Source of the DNA: Sphaerisporangium sp040685555
GTDB lineage: Bacteria; Actinomycetota; Actinomycetes; Streptosporangiales; Streptosporangiaceae
DNA length: 64,000 bases
Reading direction: 5' to 3'
Assembly (NCBI RefSeq): GCF_040685555.1
Contig: NZ_JBFBIK010000026.1
Coordinates: 10,621 to 74,620, forward strand
Shown here: positions 16,626 to 25,914 of the stretch, one piece after another
Numbering within the stretch: the first letter of the stretch is position 1
How the letters are laid out: each line of letters starts with the position of its first letter
The notes under the pieces: generated by a model
Told to the model about the DNA's origin: nothing
Database searches by the model: none
The model's input: the letters and a program-made list of their open reading frames with translations, nothing else
Made by a program: the position numbers and the translations under genes

Positions 16626-17528
16626 TCAGGGGGCAGAGGAGATGTCGTCCATGCGGGCCGCGAGCTGCTGGGGGTCGCCGCCGAGCAACGCGGACGTCGC
16701 GCGCCACCAGGCGAACCACTCGCCGCTGCGCCACATCCAGTCGACGCGCTCGATCGCGGCGATGACGTCGCCCTTCGCCTGCCACCACGGACCGACCTGC
16801 TCGCCCGTGGCGCCGTGGCGCAGCGCCCAGTGACGCAGTTGCTCGGCCGCGTGCTGGTCGACGGTCACGGCGTACGGATCGGGGTCCTCGCCGGGAAGCT
16901 GGTGAGGGCCGAGCCCCGCCGCCACTCCCCAGCTCCACTGGGCCTCGGCGGGTCTTGAGTAACGCAGCGAGGAGAAGTCGAGGTGCGACCCGAGCTCGCC
17001 GCCGGGCCGCTCCGTCACCACCGCGTCAAGGCGGCCGCCCGCGTCGAACGAGACGACCAGCCGCTGCCCCGCGGCGACCCCGCCGGGGAGGTCGACGCGG
17101 TCCTCTCCCTGCCAGGAGTTGAGGTCCACCGACCCGATCGGCGCGCCCCACGCCACGTCGGCGGTGTCGTCCGCGATCCACGCGGCCAGCATCTCCAGCA
17201 CGGTGAGGTCGGTCCACGGCTCGATGGCGGTGTTGGCGGCGAGCACCTCGTCGGGGGCCGGTATCTTCCCGCCCCGGCCGGCCGCCCACCATTCCCTGCC
17301 GAGCGCGCCGGTGCCGACGAGCAGGCCGGCGATCGCGGCGAGCTCCGAGGACCTCCTGGTGAGGGCGGCGCCCTGCGCCAGTTCCACGCAGCGCGCCACG
17401 CGGTCGTCGCCGAGCGCGGCTCTCGCTTCGCGCAGCAGCAACGCGGCCGTCGGATGCTGCTCACCCAGCAGATCGTGGATGAGTCGCCGGGCCTCCGATC
17501 GAGCATCCTCTGCACGAAACTCACGCAT
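16626..17528 (-). CDS. Conserved hypothetical protein
   Basis: A 300-residue soluble, tryptophan-rich protein beginning MREFRAEDARSEARRLIHDL. It has no signal peptide, membrane span or known catalytic motif that I recognise. The N-terminal half is helical and the centre has beta-like segments (GQRLVVSFDAGGRLDAVVTE). It lies upstream of, and in the same direction as, the DsbA-family gene with a 37-base gap, so they may be cotranscribed. Confidence 0.6.
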   Translation of the reverse strand: MREFRAEDARSEARRLIHDLLGEQHPTAALLLREARAALGDDRVARCVELAQGAALTRRSSELAAIAGLLVGTGALGREWWAAGRGGKIPAPDEVLAANTAIEPWTDLTVLEMLAAWIADDTADVAWGAPIGSVDLNSWQGEDRVDLPGGVAAGQRLVVSFDAGGRLDAVVTERPGGELGSHLDFSSLRYSRPAEAQWSWGVAAGLGPHQLPGEDPDPYAVTVDQHAAEQLRHWALRHGATGEQVGPWWQAKGDVIAAIERVDWMWRSGEWFAWWRATSALLGGDPQQLAARMDDISSAP

Positions 17529-17831
17529 ATCACCACGTTACGCCCAGAGATCCTCTTCCGCGAGGTTCCGTAACAACCCTGGGATCTACCTGACACGTAC
17601 GGCGGATCGCGCCCGCGCCCTCGCTACGGCGCCTCGCCTGCCGCCCGCGATGGACTCCGCGAAGGCGGTCGCGGCGTGCTCCGGCCCGGCGCTCGGGCGC
17701 CTCCCGTGCCCGGGCCAGTACGGCCGCGCGGCCCCGGAACCGCCCCGGCACCGGGGCAAAGGCTCGGGCAACCGCCCGCACCCGGACTTGTGAACGTTGC
17801 CGGGAACAGGCGAAAGATCTAAGGAGGGCCG
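17529..17831. other. Gene-free stretch
   Basis: About 300 GC-rich bases between the hypothetical gene and the 3' end of the CoxG-like gene. No convincing coding sequence or strong hairpin is visible. The AT-richer part at 17529-17590 probably holds the promoter of the hypothetical gene. Confidence 0.35.
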
Positions 17832-18608
17832 TTATCGCCCGCGGCCGGTGCGGCCGAGCAGCCACCCGATGACGGCGCTGCCGAGGGCGACGCCCGCGCC
17901 CATGCCGAAGGCGGTCAGCACCGGCCAGACCGGGGTGCCGCTTCGTCGCTCGGACGCCCGCGCCGCCTCGCCACGGGGCCGCTCGAAGACCTGCCCGGCC
18001 TCGTGCCGCTCCACTACCCGGGCCGCACCGCCATCCGCCATCCGGGCCGTACCGCCATCCGCCACCTGGGCCGCACCGCCATCGGTCACCAGGGCCGTGC
18101 CGCCGTTCGTGGCCGGGATCGTGGAGGGCAGGAGCGCCAGGCCGCCGGGAGCCTCCGCCGGAACGGAGCCCACCTGGAGGTGCTGCTCGACGGCGTTGAA
18201 GAACTCCCCGGCGGTCTTCTTCGCGACGGAGCCGAGCATGCGCTGGCCCACCCCGCCGATCATGCCGCCGACGACCGCCTCGGCGTCGTAGTCGACCCGG
18301 GTCGCGCCGCCGTCGACCTCGCTCAGCGAGATGCGCACGGTGGCGTCCACGGTGCCGGGCGCTCCGGCGCCCCGCGCGCGGAGCGTGAACCGCTCGGGCT
18401 CCTCGGGGTCGGAGAGCGCGACCTCGCCCTGGTAGACGCCCTTGATGGAGGCGACGCCCGCGGTGACCGTCATGCGGTAGGTGTCGCCGCCCGTGGCCTC
18501 CAGCCGCTCGCACCCCGGGATGGTGCGCACCAGCACCGCCGGATCCTGCAGGGCGGCCCACACGCGACCTCGGTCGACTCCGACCACGGCACTGCCAACG
18601 ACCTTCAT
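17832..18608 (-). CDS. CoxG-like SRPBCC protein with C-terminal membrane anchor
   Basis: A 258-residue protein. Residues 1-150 are a CoxG/SRPBCC domain (KVVGSAVVGVDRGRVWAALQ, ASIKGVYQGEVALSD, MIGGVGQRMLGSVAKKTAGE). The middle is a low-complexity (VADGGTAR)-type repeat encoded by DNA repeats near 18030-18110. The C-terminus has one membrane span (FGMGAGVALGSAVIGWLLG) followed by basic residues. CoxG tethers carbon-monoxide dehydrogenase maturation or enzyme to the membrane, but here it stands alone, 11 kb from the molybdenum hydroxylase genes. The ATG at 18608 has GGAGG five bases upstream, so it is preferred over the GTG two codons earlier. Confidence 0.8.
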   Translation of the reverse strand: MKVVGSAVVGVDRGRVWAALQDPAVLVRTIPGCERLEATGGDTYRMTVTAGVASIKGVYQGEVALSDPEEPERFTLRARGAGAPGTVDATVRISLSEVDGGATRVDYDAEAVVGGMIGGVGQRMLGSVAKKTAGEFFNAVEQHLQVGSVPAEAPGGLALLPSTIPATNGGTALVTDGGAAQVADGGTARMADGGAARVVERHEAGQVFERPRGEAARASERRSGTPVWPVLTAFGMGAGVALGSAVIGWLLGRTGRGR

Positions 18609-18807
18609 GGACACCTCCGATGCCGAGAGACTAGAGACCGACCGGCGACGCGGATAAGGGCAACTTCTGCCCGCCGATGACGCTGGGACTCGTCAGGTCT
18701 CGCTGGCTCACCGCCATCCGTCTCGCGTGGGGATCACGTTAACACCGCCGCGACCCGGCCGCCTTGAAGGCGACCACCACCATTCACGAGACAATCACCG
18801 GAAATTA

Positions 18808-18824
18808 TCCCGAAATCGTCCCGA
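18808..18824 (+). promoter_or_regulatory. Candidate SARP-type direct repeat
   Basis: The six-base element TCCCGA occurs at 18808-18813 and again at 18819-18824, exactly 11 bases apart, in the AT-rich 325-base region upstream of the BTAD regulator. AfsR/SARP-type activators bind short direct repeats spaced by one helical turn, so self-regulation is possible. The sequence itself is not a known consensus. Confidence 0.3.
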
Positions 18825-18933
18825 GTTTGATCCAAATTCATGAGCAGCCTTCGCCTTTGTCGGCGTTCGGGATATAACTAGCCAATTGTTCCGCAGCTTG
18901 CGGAGGGGCGGACGCGCAAGGGGACGGTTCACC

Positions 18934-21822
18934 GTGAGTGCTCAAACGGCGGGGCTTCAGTTCTCTGTCCTCGGCCCGCTCACCGCGACCCGCGACGGGG
19001 AGCGGCTCGACCTCGGCGGCAGCCGCGTCAAGGCGGTCGTCGCGACCCTGCTCATCGCCCAGGGCAAGGTGGTGACCGCCGAACGGATCGTCGAGGCGGT
19101 CTGGGGCGAGCAGGCCCCGAACAGCGTCATGGCCAGCCTGTATTCCTACGTCACCAAACTGCGCAAGTCCCTCGAACCCGGTCGGCCGTCGCGGGCGCCC
19201 ACCGGCATCCTCGACCGTCAGGGCCCCGGGTACGTGCTGCGCGTCAGGCCCGAGTCGGTGGACGCCGAGCGCTTCGCCGCGCTGGCCGAGCGCGGCGCCC
19301 GGCTGCTGGCCGAGGACCCGGCCACCGCGGCGGAGAGCCTTCAGACCGCGCTCGGGCTGTGGCGCGGGCCCGCGTACGTCGACCTGGGCGACAGCGACGT
19401 GGCCACGGCCGAGGTCGCCCGGCTGGAGAACGCGCGGCTGGCCGCCCGCCAGGACCACGCGGCGGCCCTGCTCGCCATGGGCAGCGCCGTCCCGGCCGTG
19501 GGCGAACTGGAGGCTCTGGTCCGCCAGCACCCGCTCGCCGAGCGCTCCTGGGAACTGCTGGCCCTCGCCCTGTACCGAGGGGGACGGCAGGGAGACGCGC
19601 TCGCCGCGTTGCGCGCCGCGCGTGAGCGGCTGATCGACGAGCTGGGCGTGGACCCCGGCCCCTCGCTGCGCGCCATGGAGACCGCGGTGCTCCGGCAGGA
19701 CCCCGCCCTGGACTGGCAGCGTCCCCGCGAGACCGTGGCGCTCGCCGAGCCGGTCGAGCAGCGCGAGGCCCCCGGACCCCGGCTCCCCGCGCCGCTGACC
19801 CGCCTCATCGGGGGCGAGGGCGCCGTGAGCACGGTGACGGGGCTCCTCGCGACGCACCGGCTGGTGACGATCACCGGCGTCGGCGGCGCCGGCAAGAGCC
19901 GCCTGGCCCTGGAAGTCGCCCACCAGCACGCCGGCCGGGCGGAGGGCGAGGGGCCGTGGCTGGCCCTGCTCGCCGACGTGGCCGACGAAGCGCTGCTCCC
20001 GTGCGCCATCGGCGCGGCCATGGGCACCGCGATCACCAAGAGCGCGGACGACCTCGCGGCCTCGATCGGCGACCGCCAGACGCTCCTCCTGCTGGACAAC
20101 TGCGAGCACCTGGTCGACGCGGTGGCGGGCCTCGCGGAGGGCCTGCTGTCCCGGTGTCCCGGCCTGCGGCTGCTGGCCACCAGCAGGGAGCCGCTGTCGA
20201 TCGCCGGAGAGGCTACCTGGGATCTGCCGCCGCTGGACCCCGACGGCACCGGCGTCGAGCTCTTCGTGGAACGCTCCCGCGCGGTGCGCCCCGGCTGGCG
20301 GCCCCGGCACGCCGAGCGCGAGCTGATCTCCCGGATCTGCCGCGAGCTGGACGGCCTTCCCCTGGCGATCGAGCTGGCGGCGGCCCAGACGCGCGTCCTG
20401 TCGCTGCGGCAGATCGAGGAAGGGCTCAACGACCGCTTCGCGCTGCTGGCCGGGGGGTCGCGTACCGCTCCGGCGCGCCATCGCAGCCTGGAGGCGGCCA
20501 TCGAGTCGAGCGTGCGCCTGCTCACCCCGGCCGAGCGGCGGCTCCTCGGTTGCCTCAGCGTGTTCGAGGGCGGGTTCGACCTGGAGGCCGCCGAACGGCT
20601 GGACGACCGCCCGCCCGTGCTGCCCCGGCTGAGCGGGCTGGTCTCCAAGTCGCTCGTCACCGTGGACGGAGGAACGCCCCGCCGCTACCGCATGCTGGAG
20701 ACGATCCGGCAGTACGCCCTGCGCACGCTGCCCGGCGACGAGGTGCCCGGCTGGGCCGGACGGCACGTCGCGTGGGCGGTCGAGCTGGCCGAGACCGCCG
20801 ACCGGCGACTTCGGAGTTTCGACGGCGAGCTGTGGATGCGCAGGCTCCGGTACGAGCAGGCCAACATGCGCACCGCGCTCGCCCACGCTCTGGCCTCCGG
20901 CGACGGGGACTCCGCGCTTCGCGTCTCCACGGCGCTGGCCTGGCACTGGTACCGCGCCGGGAACGTGCACGAGGGCATCGGGTGGCTGTCCAAGGCGCTG
21001 GACTCCGCGGGCCCCGACCACCCGGGCCGGGGACAGGCGCTGATCGGACGGGCGCTGCTCCGCTACCTCGCCGGCGACCCGATCACCGCCAACGACGACG
21101 TAGAGATCGCGCTGCGGCAGGCCGAGGCCGTCGGCGACATCGAGGTCATGGCGCGCGCCCTGCCGTACAGGGGGTACTTCCTGCAGCTCAGCGGCAACCC
21201 CAGCCAGGCGCAGCTCGCCCTGTCCGAGGGATGGAAGCACGTGCGCGCCGCGGGCCTGCCGTGGGTGGAGGCGGAGCTCATGATGGTGCGCGGGCAGATC
21301 ACCCGCGTCGCCGGGGACCCCGCCCTGGCCGCGGGCCAGCTCGTGCAGGCGGCCGACATCGCCGAGGCGTGCGGCCACGACTGGGCGTACTGCTCGTCCG
21401 GCTGGATCGGCGCGAAGGTCGCCATGGACCTCGGGGACGCGGACCGGGCCGTGCAGCAGGCGGCGCGGCTGGTGGTGCACCTCGACCGCACCGAGGACAT
21501 GACCTCGTGGCTCGCGTGCGCCCACGTGCTCGCGGGGGCACTCGGCATGGCGGGCCGGGCGATGGAGGGCGCCGTGCTGCTCGGCGCGGTGTCGGCCATC
21601 GGCTCGCGCGTGGGCTACTCGCCCCAGCTGATGGACCCGCTCGACGGCCCGCGCAACGTCGCCGTGGTGCGCGCGCCGCTGACGCCGGAGGCGTACGAGG
21701 AGGCGACGGCCATGGGGGCGAGCCTCACCAAGGAGGACACCACCGCGACGGCCCGCCGCCTCATCGTCCGCTCCCCCGGCGAGCAGGACCACCGGCCGGT
21801 GCTCCGCATCGACCACTCCTGA
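18934..21822 (+). CDS. AfsR/SARP-type BTAD regulator with NB-ARC ATPase and TPR
   Basis: About 962 residues. The N-terminal 90 residues form an OmpR-like winged helix (FSVLGPLTATRDGERLDLGG, RIVEAVWGEQAPNSVMASL). Next comes a bacterial transcriptional activation domain to about residue 250 (LWRGPAYVDLGD, ELGVDPGPSLRAMET). An NB-ARC/STAND ATPase follows, with P-loop GVGGAGKSRL near residue 315 and Walker B LLLLDNCEHLVD. The C-terminus is TPR-like. GTG at 18934 is taken as the start (GGGGA upstream); the frame is open to 18886. Such proteins activate secondary metabolism or act as ATP-driven switches; no biosynthetic cluster is adjacent. Confidence 0.88.
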   Translation: MSAQTAGLQFSVLGPLTATRDGERLDLGGSRVKAVVATLLIAQGKVVTAERIVEAVWGEQAPNSVMASLYSYVTKLRKSLEPGRPSRAPTGILDRQGPGYVLRVRPESVDAERFAALAERGARLLAEDPATAAESLQTALGLWRGPAYVDLGDSDVATAEVARLENARLAARQDHAAALLAMGSAVPAVGELEALVRQHPLAERSWELLALALYRGGRQGDALAALRAARERLIDELGVDPGPSLRAMETAVLRQDPALDWQRPRETVALAEPVEQREAPGPRLPAPLTRLIGGEGAVSTVTGLLATHRLVTITGVGGAGKSRLALEVAHQHAGRAEGEGPWLALLADVADEALLPCAIGAAMGTAITKSADDLAASIGDRQTLLLLDNCEHLVDAVAGLAEGLLSRCPGLRLLATSREPLSIAGEATWDLPPLDPDGTGVELFVERSRAVRPGWRPRHAERELISRICRELDGLPLAIELAAAQTRVLSLRQIEEGLNDRFALLAGGSRTAPARHRSLEAAIESSVRLLTPAERRLLGCLSVFEGGFDLEAAERLDDRPPVLPRLSGLVSKSLVTVDGGTPRRYRMLETIRQYALRTLPGDEVPGWAGRHVAWAVELAETADRRLRSFDGELWMRRLRYEQANMRTALAHALASGDGDSALRVSTALAWHWYRAGNVHEGIGWLSKALDSAGPDHPGRGQALIGRALLRYLAGDPITANDDVEIALRQAEAVGDIEVMARALPYRGYFLQLSGNPSQAQLALSEGWKHVRAAGLPWVEAELMMVRGQITRVAGDPALAAGQLVQAADIAEACGHDWAYCSSGWIGAKVAMDLGDADRAVQQAARLVVHLDRTEDMTSWLACAHVLAGALGMAGRAMEGAVLLGAVSAIGSRVGYSPQLMDPLDGPRNVAVVRAPLTPEAYEEATAMGASLTKEDTTATARRLIVRSPGEQDHRPVLRIDHS

Positions 21823-21843
21823 GCCGCCCCGGGCGGGCCGGCG

Positions 21844-23133
21844 CTAAGGAAGTTCCTCCGGATCTCGGGTCATCGCCGTCCCGCCGTTGAGGCTGTACGG
21901 GCGGCGGGCGCCGGACACGATCGCGCGGTGCCCGGCGACGACGCCGTTGTGGTAGCGGTTGCCGGGCCTCGGGCGCTCCCCCGGCGCCCGCTGGTGCTCC
22001 CAGGAGTCCAGGCGCCGCCGCAGCTCGGCGCGGTCGATGAAACGCGCCTCTTCCATCGCCGCCAGCGTCACGCTTCCGTACGCGCCGGCGAACGCCCCGC
22101 TCATCAGACGCGCGATCAGGCGCTGATCGGTGCGGGGAACCTTGGACACGGCCTCGCGGATGTGCCGCCGGAAGGCGTCGTGGTCCTGAAGCTCCTCGTC
22201 GATCATCGCCTGGTTCAGCGGAGGGTAAGGGCTGTCGGGGCAGAGCCGCGCGGCCCTGGCGAGGAAGGCCCGCGCCCGTTCGTGGTCCTTGGGCGGGGCG
22301 AGCGAGATGAGCGCCGCCTCCACCAGCAGGCCGCCGGCCGCCTCCCGCGCGTGCGCGACGTCCTCGCGACGCGCCTGCGCGACGTCCTCGTGCCGCGCGT
22401 GCCGGGGCTCCGCGTGCGGTGCCTGTACGGGCTCCGCGAGGTGCGCGCGGCCCGGCGGGGCGATGAGGGCCTGCCCGTGTTCGAGCAGCTCGCAGGCCGC
22501 GGCGCGGTCGCTCTCCGCCAGGACGTGCGCCAGGGAGATCCACGCCTCGGCCACCAGAGGCCGGTGGGCGAGGACGGTCTGGAACGCGCGCTGGGCCCCC
22601 GGCTCGTCCCCCATCTCCATCAGGCACGTACCGAACAGGTACCAGGCGAGGGGCGCGGGATCGGCGCCCGGATCGGGCAGCGCGGCCACGGACGCGGTCA
22701 GCTCGGCCGCCGCCTCGGAGTACCGCCCGAACGACAGGTGCAGGCGCGCGCGCTGGATCGCCACGCGGGCACGCCTGCGCGGATCCGTCACCACCGCGGC
22801 CGCGAGGTCGAGCGCCCACGCCGCGTCCTTCCTGCTCACTCCGTGGTCGATCCATATCTGCGCGGCGTTCGTCAGGACCACCGGGTCGTTCGGTGACACC
22901 TGCAGCAGGGCGCCGTACCGCCGCAGGGCCTCCGCCGGCATGCCGTCGGCGTGGTGCCGGATCGCCGCGTCCAGGTCCTCCCCATACTGGCGCCACTGCG
23001 ACTCGGCCGGCTCGCGCCCGTGCTCGTCCCTGCGTTTGAGCGACGCCCTGTGCGAGTGCAGCGCGCGTACGACGGCGAGCCCGGCGACGGCGATGAGCGG
23101 CCCTGTGCCTTCCCTGACTTCTTCGCCGCCCAT
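21844..23133 (-). CDS. Tetratricopeptide-repeat protein
   Basis: A 429-residue protein with a short hydrophobic N-terminus (LIAVAGLAVVRAL) that may anchor it, then TPR units (DGMPAEALRRYGALLQVSPN, GDEPGAQRAFQTVLAHRP, DHERARAFLARAARLCPDSP). A His/Glu/Arg-rich low-complexity patch (AHAEPRHARHEDVAQARRE type) interrupts the array around 22340-22450. It lies 12 bases downstream of the cyclase-like gene, so the two are probably one operon with the Crp-type regulator. Specific function unknown; TPRs mediate protein contacts. Confidence 0.65.
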   Translation of the reverse strand: MGGEEVREGTGPLIAVAGLAVVRALHSHRASLKRRDEHGREPAESQWRQYGEDLDAAIRHHADGMPAEALRRYGALLQVSPNDPVVLTNAAQIWIDHGVSRKDAAWALDLAAAVVTDPRRRARVAIQRARLHLSFGRYSEAAAELTASVAALPDPGADPAPLAWYLFGTCLMEMGDEPGAQRAFQTVLAHRPLVAEAWISLAHVLAESDRAAACELLEHGQALIAPPGRAHLAEPVQAPHAEPRHARHEDVAQARREDVAHAREAAGGLLVEAALISLAPPKDHERARAFLARAARLCPDSPYPPLNQAMIDEELQDHDAFRRHIREAVSKVPRTDQRLIARLMSGAFAGAYGSVTLAAMEEARFIDRAELRRRLDSWEHQRAPGERPRPGNRYHNGVVAGHRAIVSGARRPYSLNGGTAMTRDPEELP

Positions 23134-23145
23134 GGCCCTCTTCCG

Positions 23146-23868
23146 TCAGTACTCGTCGATGTTGACGATGGGACCCGTCAGACCGGCCCCCATGCGCGCG
23201 GGGGTGACACGGACCCGGCGCGGGATGTCGCGCCCGCCCGACGCGGCGTCCGGCACGCTGATCCACGCCTCGGTCACGACGTCCTTCGAGCGCACGGTCA
23301 CCTGGCGGAACAGGTGTCTTCTCAGGTCGCGGTGCTCATGCTCGATGACGTCCTCGAACAGCGGCGCCGAGACGGCGACGGCCAGGTCGGCGTCCGGGTG
23401 CTCGTCGAGCGCGCCCCGCAGCTCGTCGCTGTCGCGCAGGCTGCGGACCATGTTGACCGCCCTGCCGGTGAACCCGCCGTCGCCCACCCGGGTCGGGCCC
23501 TGGTGGAAGGCCACGCGCAGCCGCAGCCGCAGGGGCGCGTTCTTGCCGAGATGGCGGTTGCGCTGGCGCAGGGCGATGCGGAGCTCGCCGGCGAACCCGG
23601 CGATGACGCGGGCCTCGTGCACCCCCGACGGCAGCAGCAGGACCACCCCGTCGCCCTGCTCCCCGCGCAACATGACGGTCCCGGGCACCAGGGGCGCGCC
23701 TCCCTCGGCGAAGTAGAGCCGGTCGAGGCCCGCCTGCCTGCTCGCGTCGGCGATCACCTCGGTGAGCCGGCGCCGGATCTCCCTCTGCCCGGGATCGTGC
23801 CAGAACCCGTGGTCGTGGACGTCGAGGGCGATGCACAGCCGGCGGACCTCTCCGCTCAGGTCGTTCAA
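23146..23868 (-). CDS. Nucleotide-cyclase-like protein
   Basis: A 240-residue protein resembling the class III adenylate/guanylate cyclase core. It has a metal-site-like IALDVHDHGF start, then GEQGDGVVLLLPSG (compare GDGxxxxF), then LRVAFHQGPTR and GFTGRAVNMVRSL (compare GxxVNxAxRL). Whether it makes a cyclic nucleotide is uncertain because substrate-specifying residues are not obvious. The start is a TTG at 23868 preceded by a strong AAAGGAG seven to eight bases upstream; the longer open frame would overlap the Crp gene. It sits between a Crp/Fnr regulator and a TPR protein on the same strand. Confidence 0.6.
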   Translation of the reverse strand: MNDLSGEVRRLCIALDVHDHGFWHDPGQREIRRRLTEVIADASRQAGLDRLYFAEGGAPLVPGTVMLRGEQGDGVVLLLPSGVHEARVIAGFAGELRIALRQRNRHLGKNAPLRLRLRVAFHQGPTRVGDGGFTGRAVNMVRSLRDSDELRGALDEHPDADLAVAVSAPLFEDVIEHEHRDLRRHLFRQVTVRSKDVVTEAWISVPDAASGGRDIPRRVRVTPARMGAGLTGPIVNIDEY

Positions 23869-23926
23869 CGGTTCTCTCCTTTGGACGGGGCGGCGCTGCT
23901 GGAGTTCACACAGCGTCCCGCCCCGG

Positions 23927-24676
23927 TCACGCCGGAACCTCATAATCCAACGGGTTCTCGCCGAGTCCCGCGAAGGTCTGCAGCCTGCGGATGTCGTGGA
24001 CGACGATGCGCCGGTAGCCCGTGCCGAGGACCCCTGCCCTCCGCAGCACGGTCAGGGCCTTGTGCACGGTCGGGTCGGCGGCCCCCACGAGCGCCGCGAG
24101 CTCCGGCTGCGTGAGGGCGACGCCGATCATGACGCCCTCGCTCACCGGCTCGCCGTACGACCACGCCAGCTCGACGATGACGCGGGACAGCCGCGTGAGG
24201 GTCGAGAACGTGCCGTACTCGACCCGGCGGCGGGTGGTCCAGCGCACCTTGTCGACCACCGCCCGGTTGACGGCGAGAGCGGCCTCGGGGCAACGGCGCA
24301 GGAACGCCACGAAGGTCTCCTGGGTGATGAGCCGCACCAGGCAGGGACCCGCCGCGGTGACGGTGGCCACCCGGGGATGCCCGTCCAGGGCCGCGAACTC
24401 CCCCACGAGATCGCCGCCCACCCTTATGCCCAGCAGCGTGACCTTGCCGCTCTCGGTGTTCGCGGTGACCTTGACGCAGGCGTCCACGAGCAGGAAGACC
24501 TCGGTGGACCTGTCGCCCTCCAGCATGAGCGTCTCGCCCGCCGTCAACTGGCGGGGGCGTCCCAGCCCGAGCAGTTCGTCCCTGGCCTCTTCGCCGAGGC
24601 CGCCGAGAAGGCTGCCGCGCGGCCACTTGCCTACCTTGCGGATCACACGGCGCCGCCCGGGTTCGGGGCCGTTCAT
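23927..24676 (-). CDS. Crp/Fnr-family transcriptional regulator
   Basis: A 249-residue protein. Residues about 25-140 form a cyclic-nucleotide-binding-like domain (AGETLMLEGDRSTEVFLLVD, GDLVGEFAALDGHPRVATV). The C-terminal winged helix contains LTQPELAALVGAADPTVHKA followed by LTVLRRAGVLGTGYRR. The phosphate-cassette region is degenerate compared with true cAMP-binding Crp, so the ligand is uncertain. It lies 58 bases upstream of the cyclase-like gene on the same strand, suggesting a linked signal and response. Confidence 0.88.
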   Translation of the reverse strand: MNGPEPGRRRVIRKVGKWPRGSLLGGLGEEARDELLGLGRPRQLTAGETLMLEGDRSTEVFLLVDACVKVTANTESGKVTLLGIRVGGDLVGEFAALDGHPRVATVTAAGPCLVRLITQETFVAFLRRCPEAALAVNRAVVDKVRWTTRRRVEYGTFSTLTRLSRVIVELAWSYGEPVSEGVMIGVALTQPELAALVGAADPTVHKALTVLRRAGVLGTGYRRIVVHDIRRLQTFAGLGENPLDYEVPA

Positions 24677-24936
24677 GGTGGTCCTCCCAGCGTGACGGTG
24701 GCCGGCTTGCGGCCAGATGCTTTAAGCCGGACCCCCACCCGAGCTTTCCGACGGTCAAGAAGGCCACGTCCACGACGATCGAAGGAGCTTGGTGGCCGTT
24801 CGCCCGGAAGCCCGGCGTCCTTTCGGCGCGCTTCCGAAGCCGCGAATCTGGTTTGCTCTTCAACTGTGCGCGGGGGTCCTTGCGAAGACCTTGCGGATGG
24901 GTGACAGCGGTGGCCGCGGGCTTGCGGATCACCGCG

Positions 24937-25914
24937 ATGGCAAGATGGCTCACCATGATCTGGGGATGGAAGGCGTTACGCGTCGCGCTCGGGCTTGGAC
25001 TTATCGGGATATGTTCGGCGAGCGGCACCGTCCTCCCCGCCGCGCCGGACTCCGCACCGACCGCGTCCGGTCTGTCCGCCGCTCCCACGCCGTCCCCGTA
25101 CGCGAGCTCCCCCGCCCCCTCACCGGACGCGACTCCAACGGCCGGCCCGCCCTCCCCCGCGCGGGCGGCTCAGGTGGGCGCGCTTCCCCGGCCCGGCGAG
25201 GTCGACCGCGTACGCGGGCGCGCCGGCCGGCCTCCGGTGGTGACCGCCATCCCGACCAGGCGCAAGGTCGTCTTCCTCACCATCGACGACGGCTGGGAGC
25301 AGGATCCGGGGTTCGTCAGGCTGGTCAGGGAGCGCGCGGTCCCGATCACCGTGTTCGCCATGCGCGACGCGGTGGAGGCCAGGGGCATGCCGGACCCGTC
25401 GGCGGCCGGCGGGCACTACGTGGGCGCGGGCAAGTGGTCCTACTTCCGCGAGCTGCGCGACCTGGGCGTGCCGATCGAGGACCACACGCTCACCCACCCC
25501 GACCTGTGGGGCCTCGGGTACACGGCGCAGAAGGCCGAGATCTGCGGCTCCGCCAAGACCATCACCAGGCAGGTGGGGCGGCGCCCCGTGCTCTTCCGCC
25601 CGCCGTTCGGCAACTTCAACGACACCACCCTTCGCGCCGTGAAGGCGTGCGACCTGTCGGCCCTGCTCCTGTGGACCGCCAGCGTCCAGCCGGGCGGGAA
25701 GATCTCCTACCAGACGCCCGACAAGAAGCTCCACCCCGGCGACATCCTGCTGCTGCACTTCCGCGCCGATCTGGCCAGGGACTTCCGCGTCCTGCTCGAC
25801 AAGATCGAACGGCGCGGCTTCGAGCTCGGCAACCTGGACGCCTACCTCAGAGCGGCGGGAATCCTGCCGCCGGCTCCCTCGGACGGCGTACCCCCGAATC
25901 AGCCCGTGGGGTGA
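24937..25914 (+). CDS. Secreted polysaccharide deacetylase (NodB-like)
   Basis: About 325 residues. An N-terminal signal peptide or anchor (WKALRVALGLGLIGICSASG) is followed by a Pro/Ser/Ala-rich linker, then a carbohydrate esterase 4 domain. Visible motifs are VVFLTIDDGWEQD (motif 1, catalytic and metal Asp), EDHTLTHPDL (motif 2, metal histidines), RPPFGNFND (motif 3) and GDILLLHF (motif 5). It should deacetylate cell-wall or other polysaccharide outside the cell. The start is uncertain: ATGs at 24937 and 24955 and a GTG at 24901 all have weak ribosome sites. Confidence 0.82.
   Translation: MARWLTMIWGWKALRVALGLGLIGICSASGTVLPAAPDSAPTASGLSAAPTPSPYASSPAPSPDATPTAGPPSPARAAQVGALPRPGEVDRVRGRAGRPPVVTAIPTRRKVVFLTIDDGWEQDPGFVRLVRERAVPITVFAMRDAVEARGMPDPSAAGGHYVGAGKWSYFRELRDLGVPIEDHTLTHPDLWGLGYTAQKAEICGSAKTITRQVGRRPVLFRPPFGNFNDTTLRAVKACDLSALLLWTASVQPGGKISYQTPDKKLHPGDILLLHFRADLARDFRVLLDKIERRGFELGNLDAYLRAAGILPPAPSDGVPPNQPVG

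Noticed and set aside
18838..21816. 992-codon minus-strand frame across the BTAD regulator
   Set aside because: The plus strand carries the complete winged-helix, BTAD and NB-ARC motifs, so this is a GC-driven shadow.
23869..23943. Longer N-terminus of the cyclase-like protein
   Set aside because: It would overlap the Crp gene's 3' end and lacks a ribosome site, whereas TTG at 23868 has a strong AAAGGAG.
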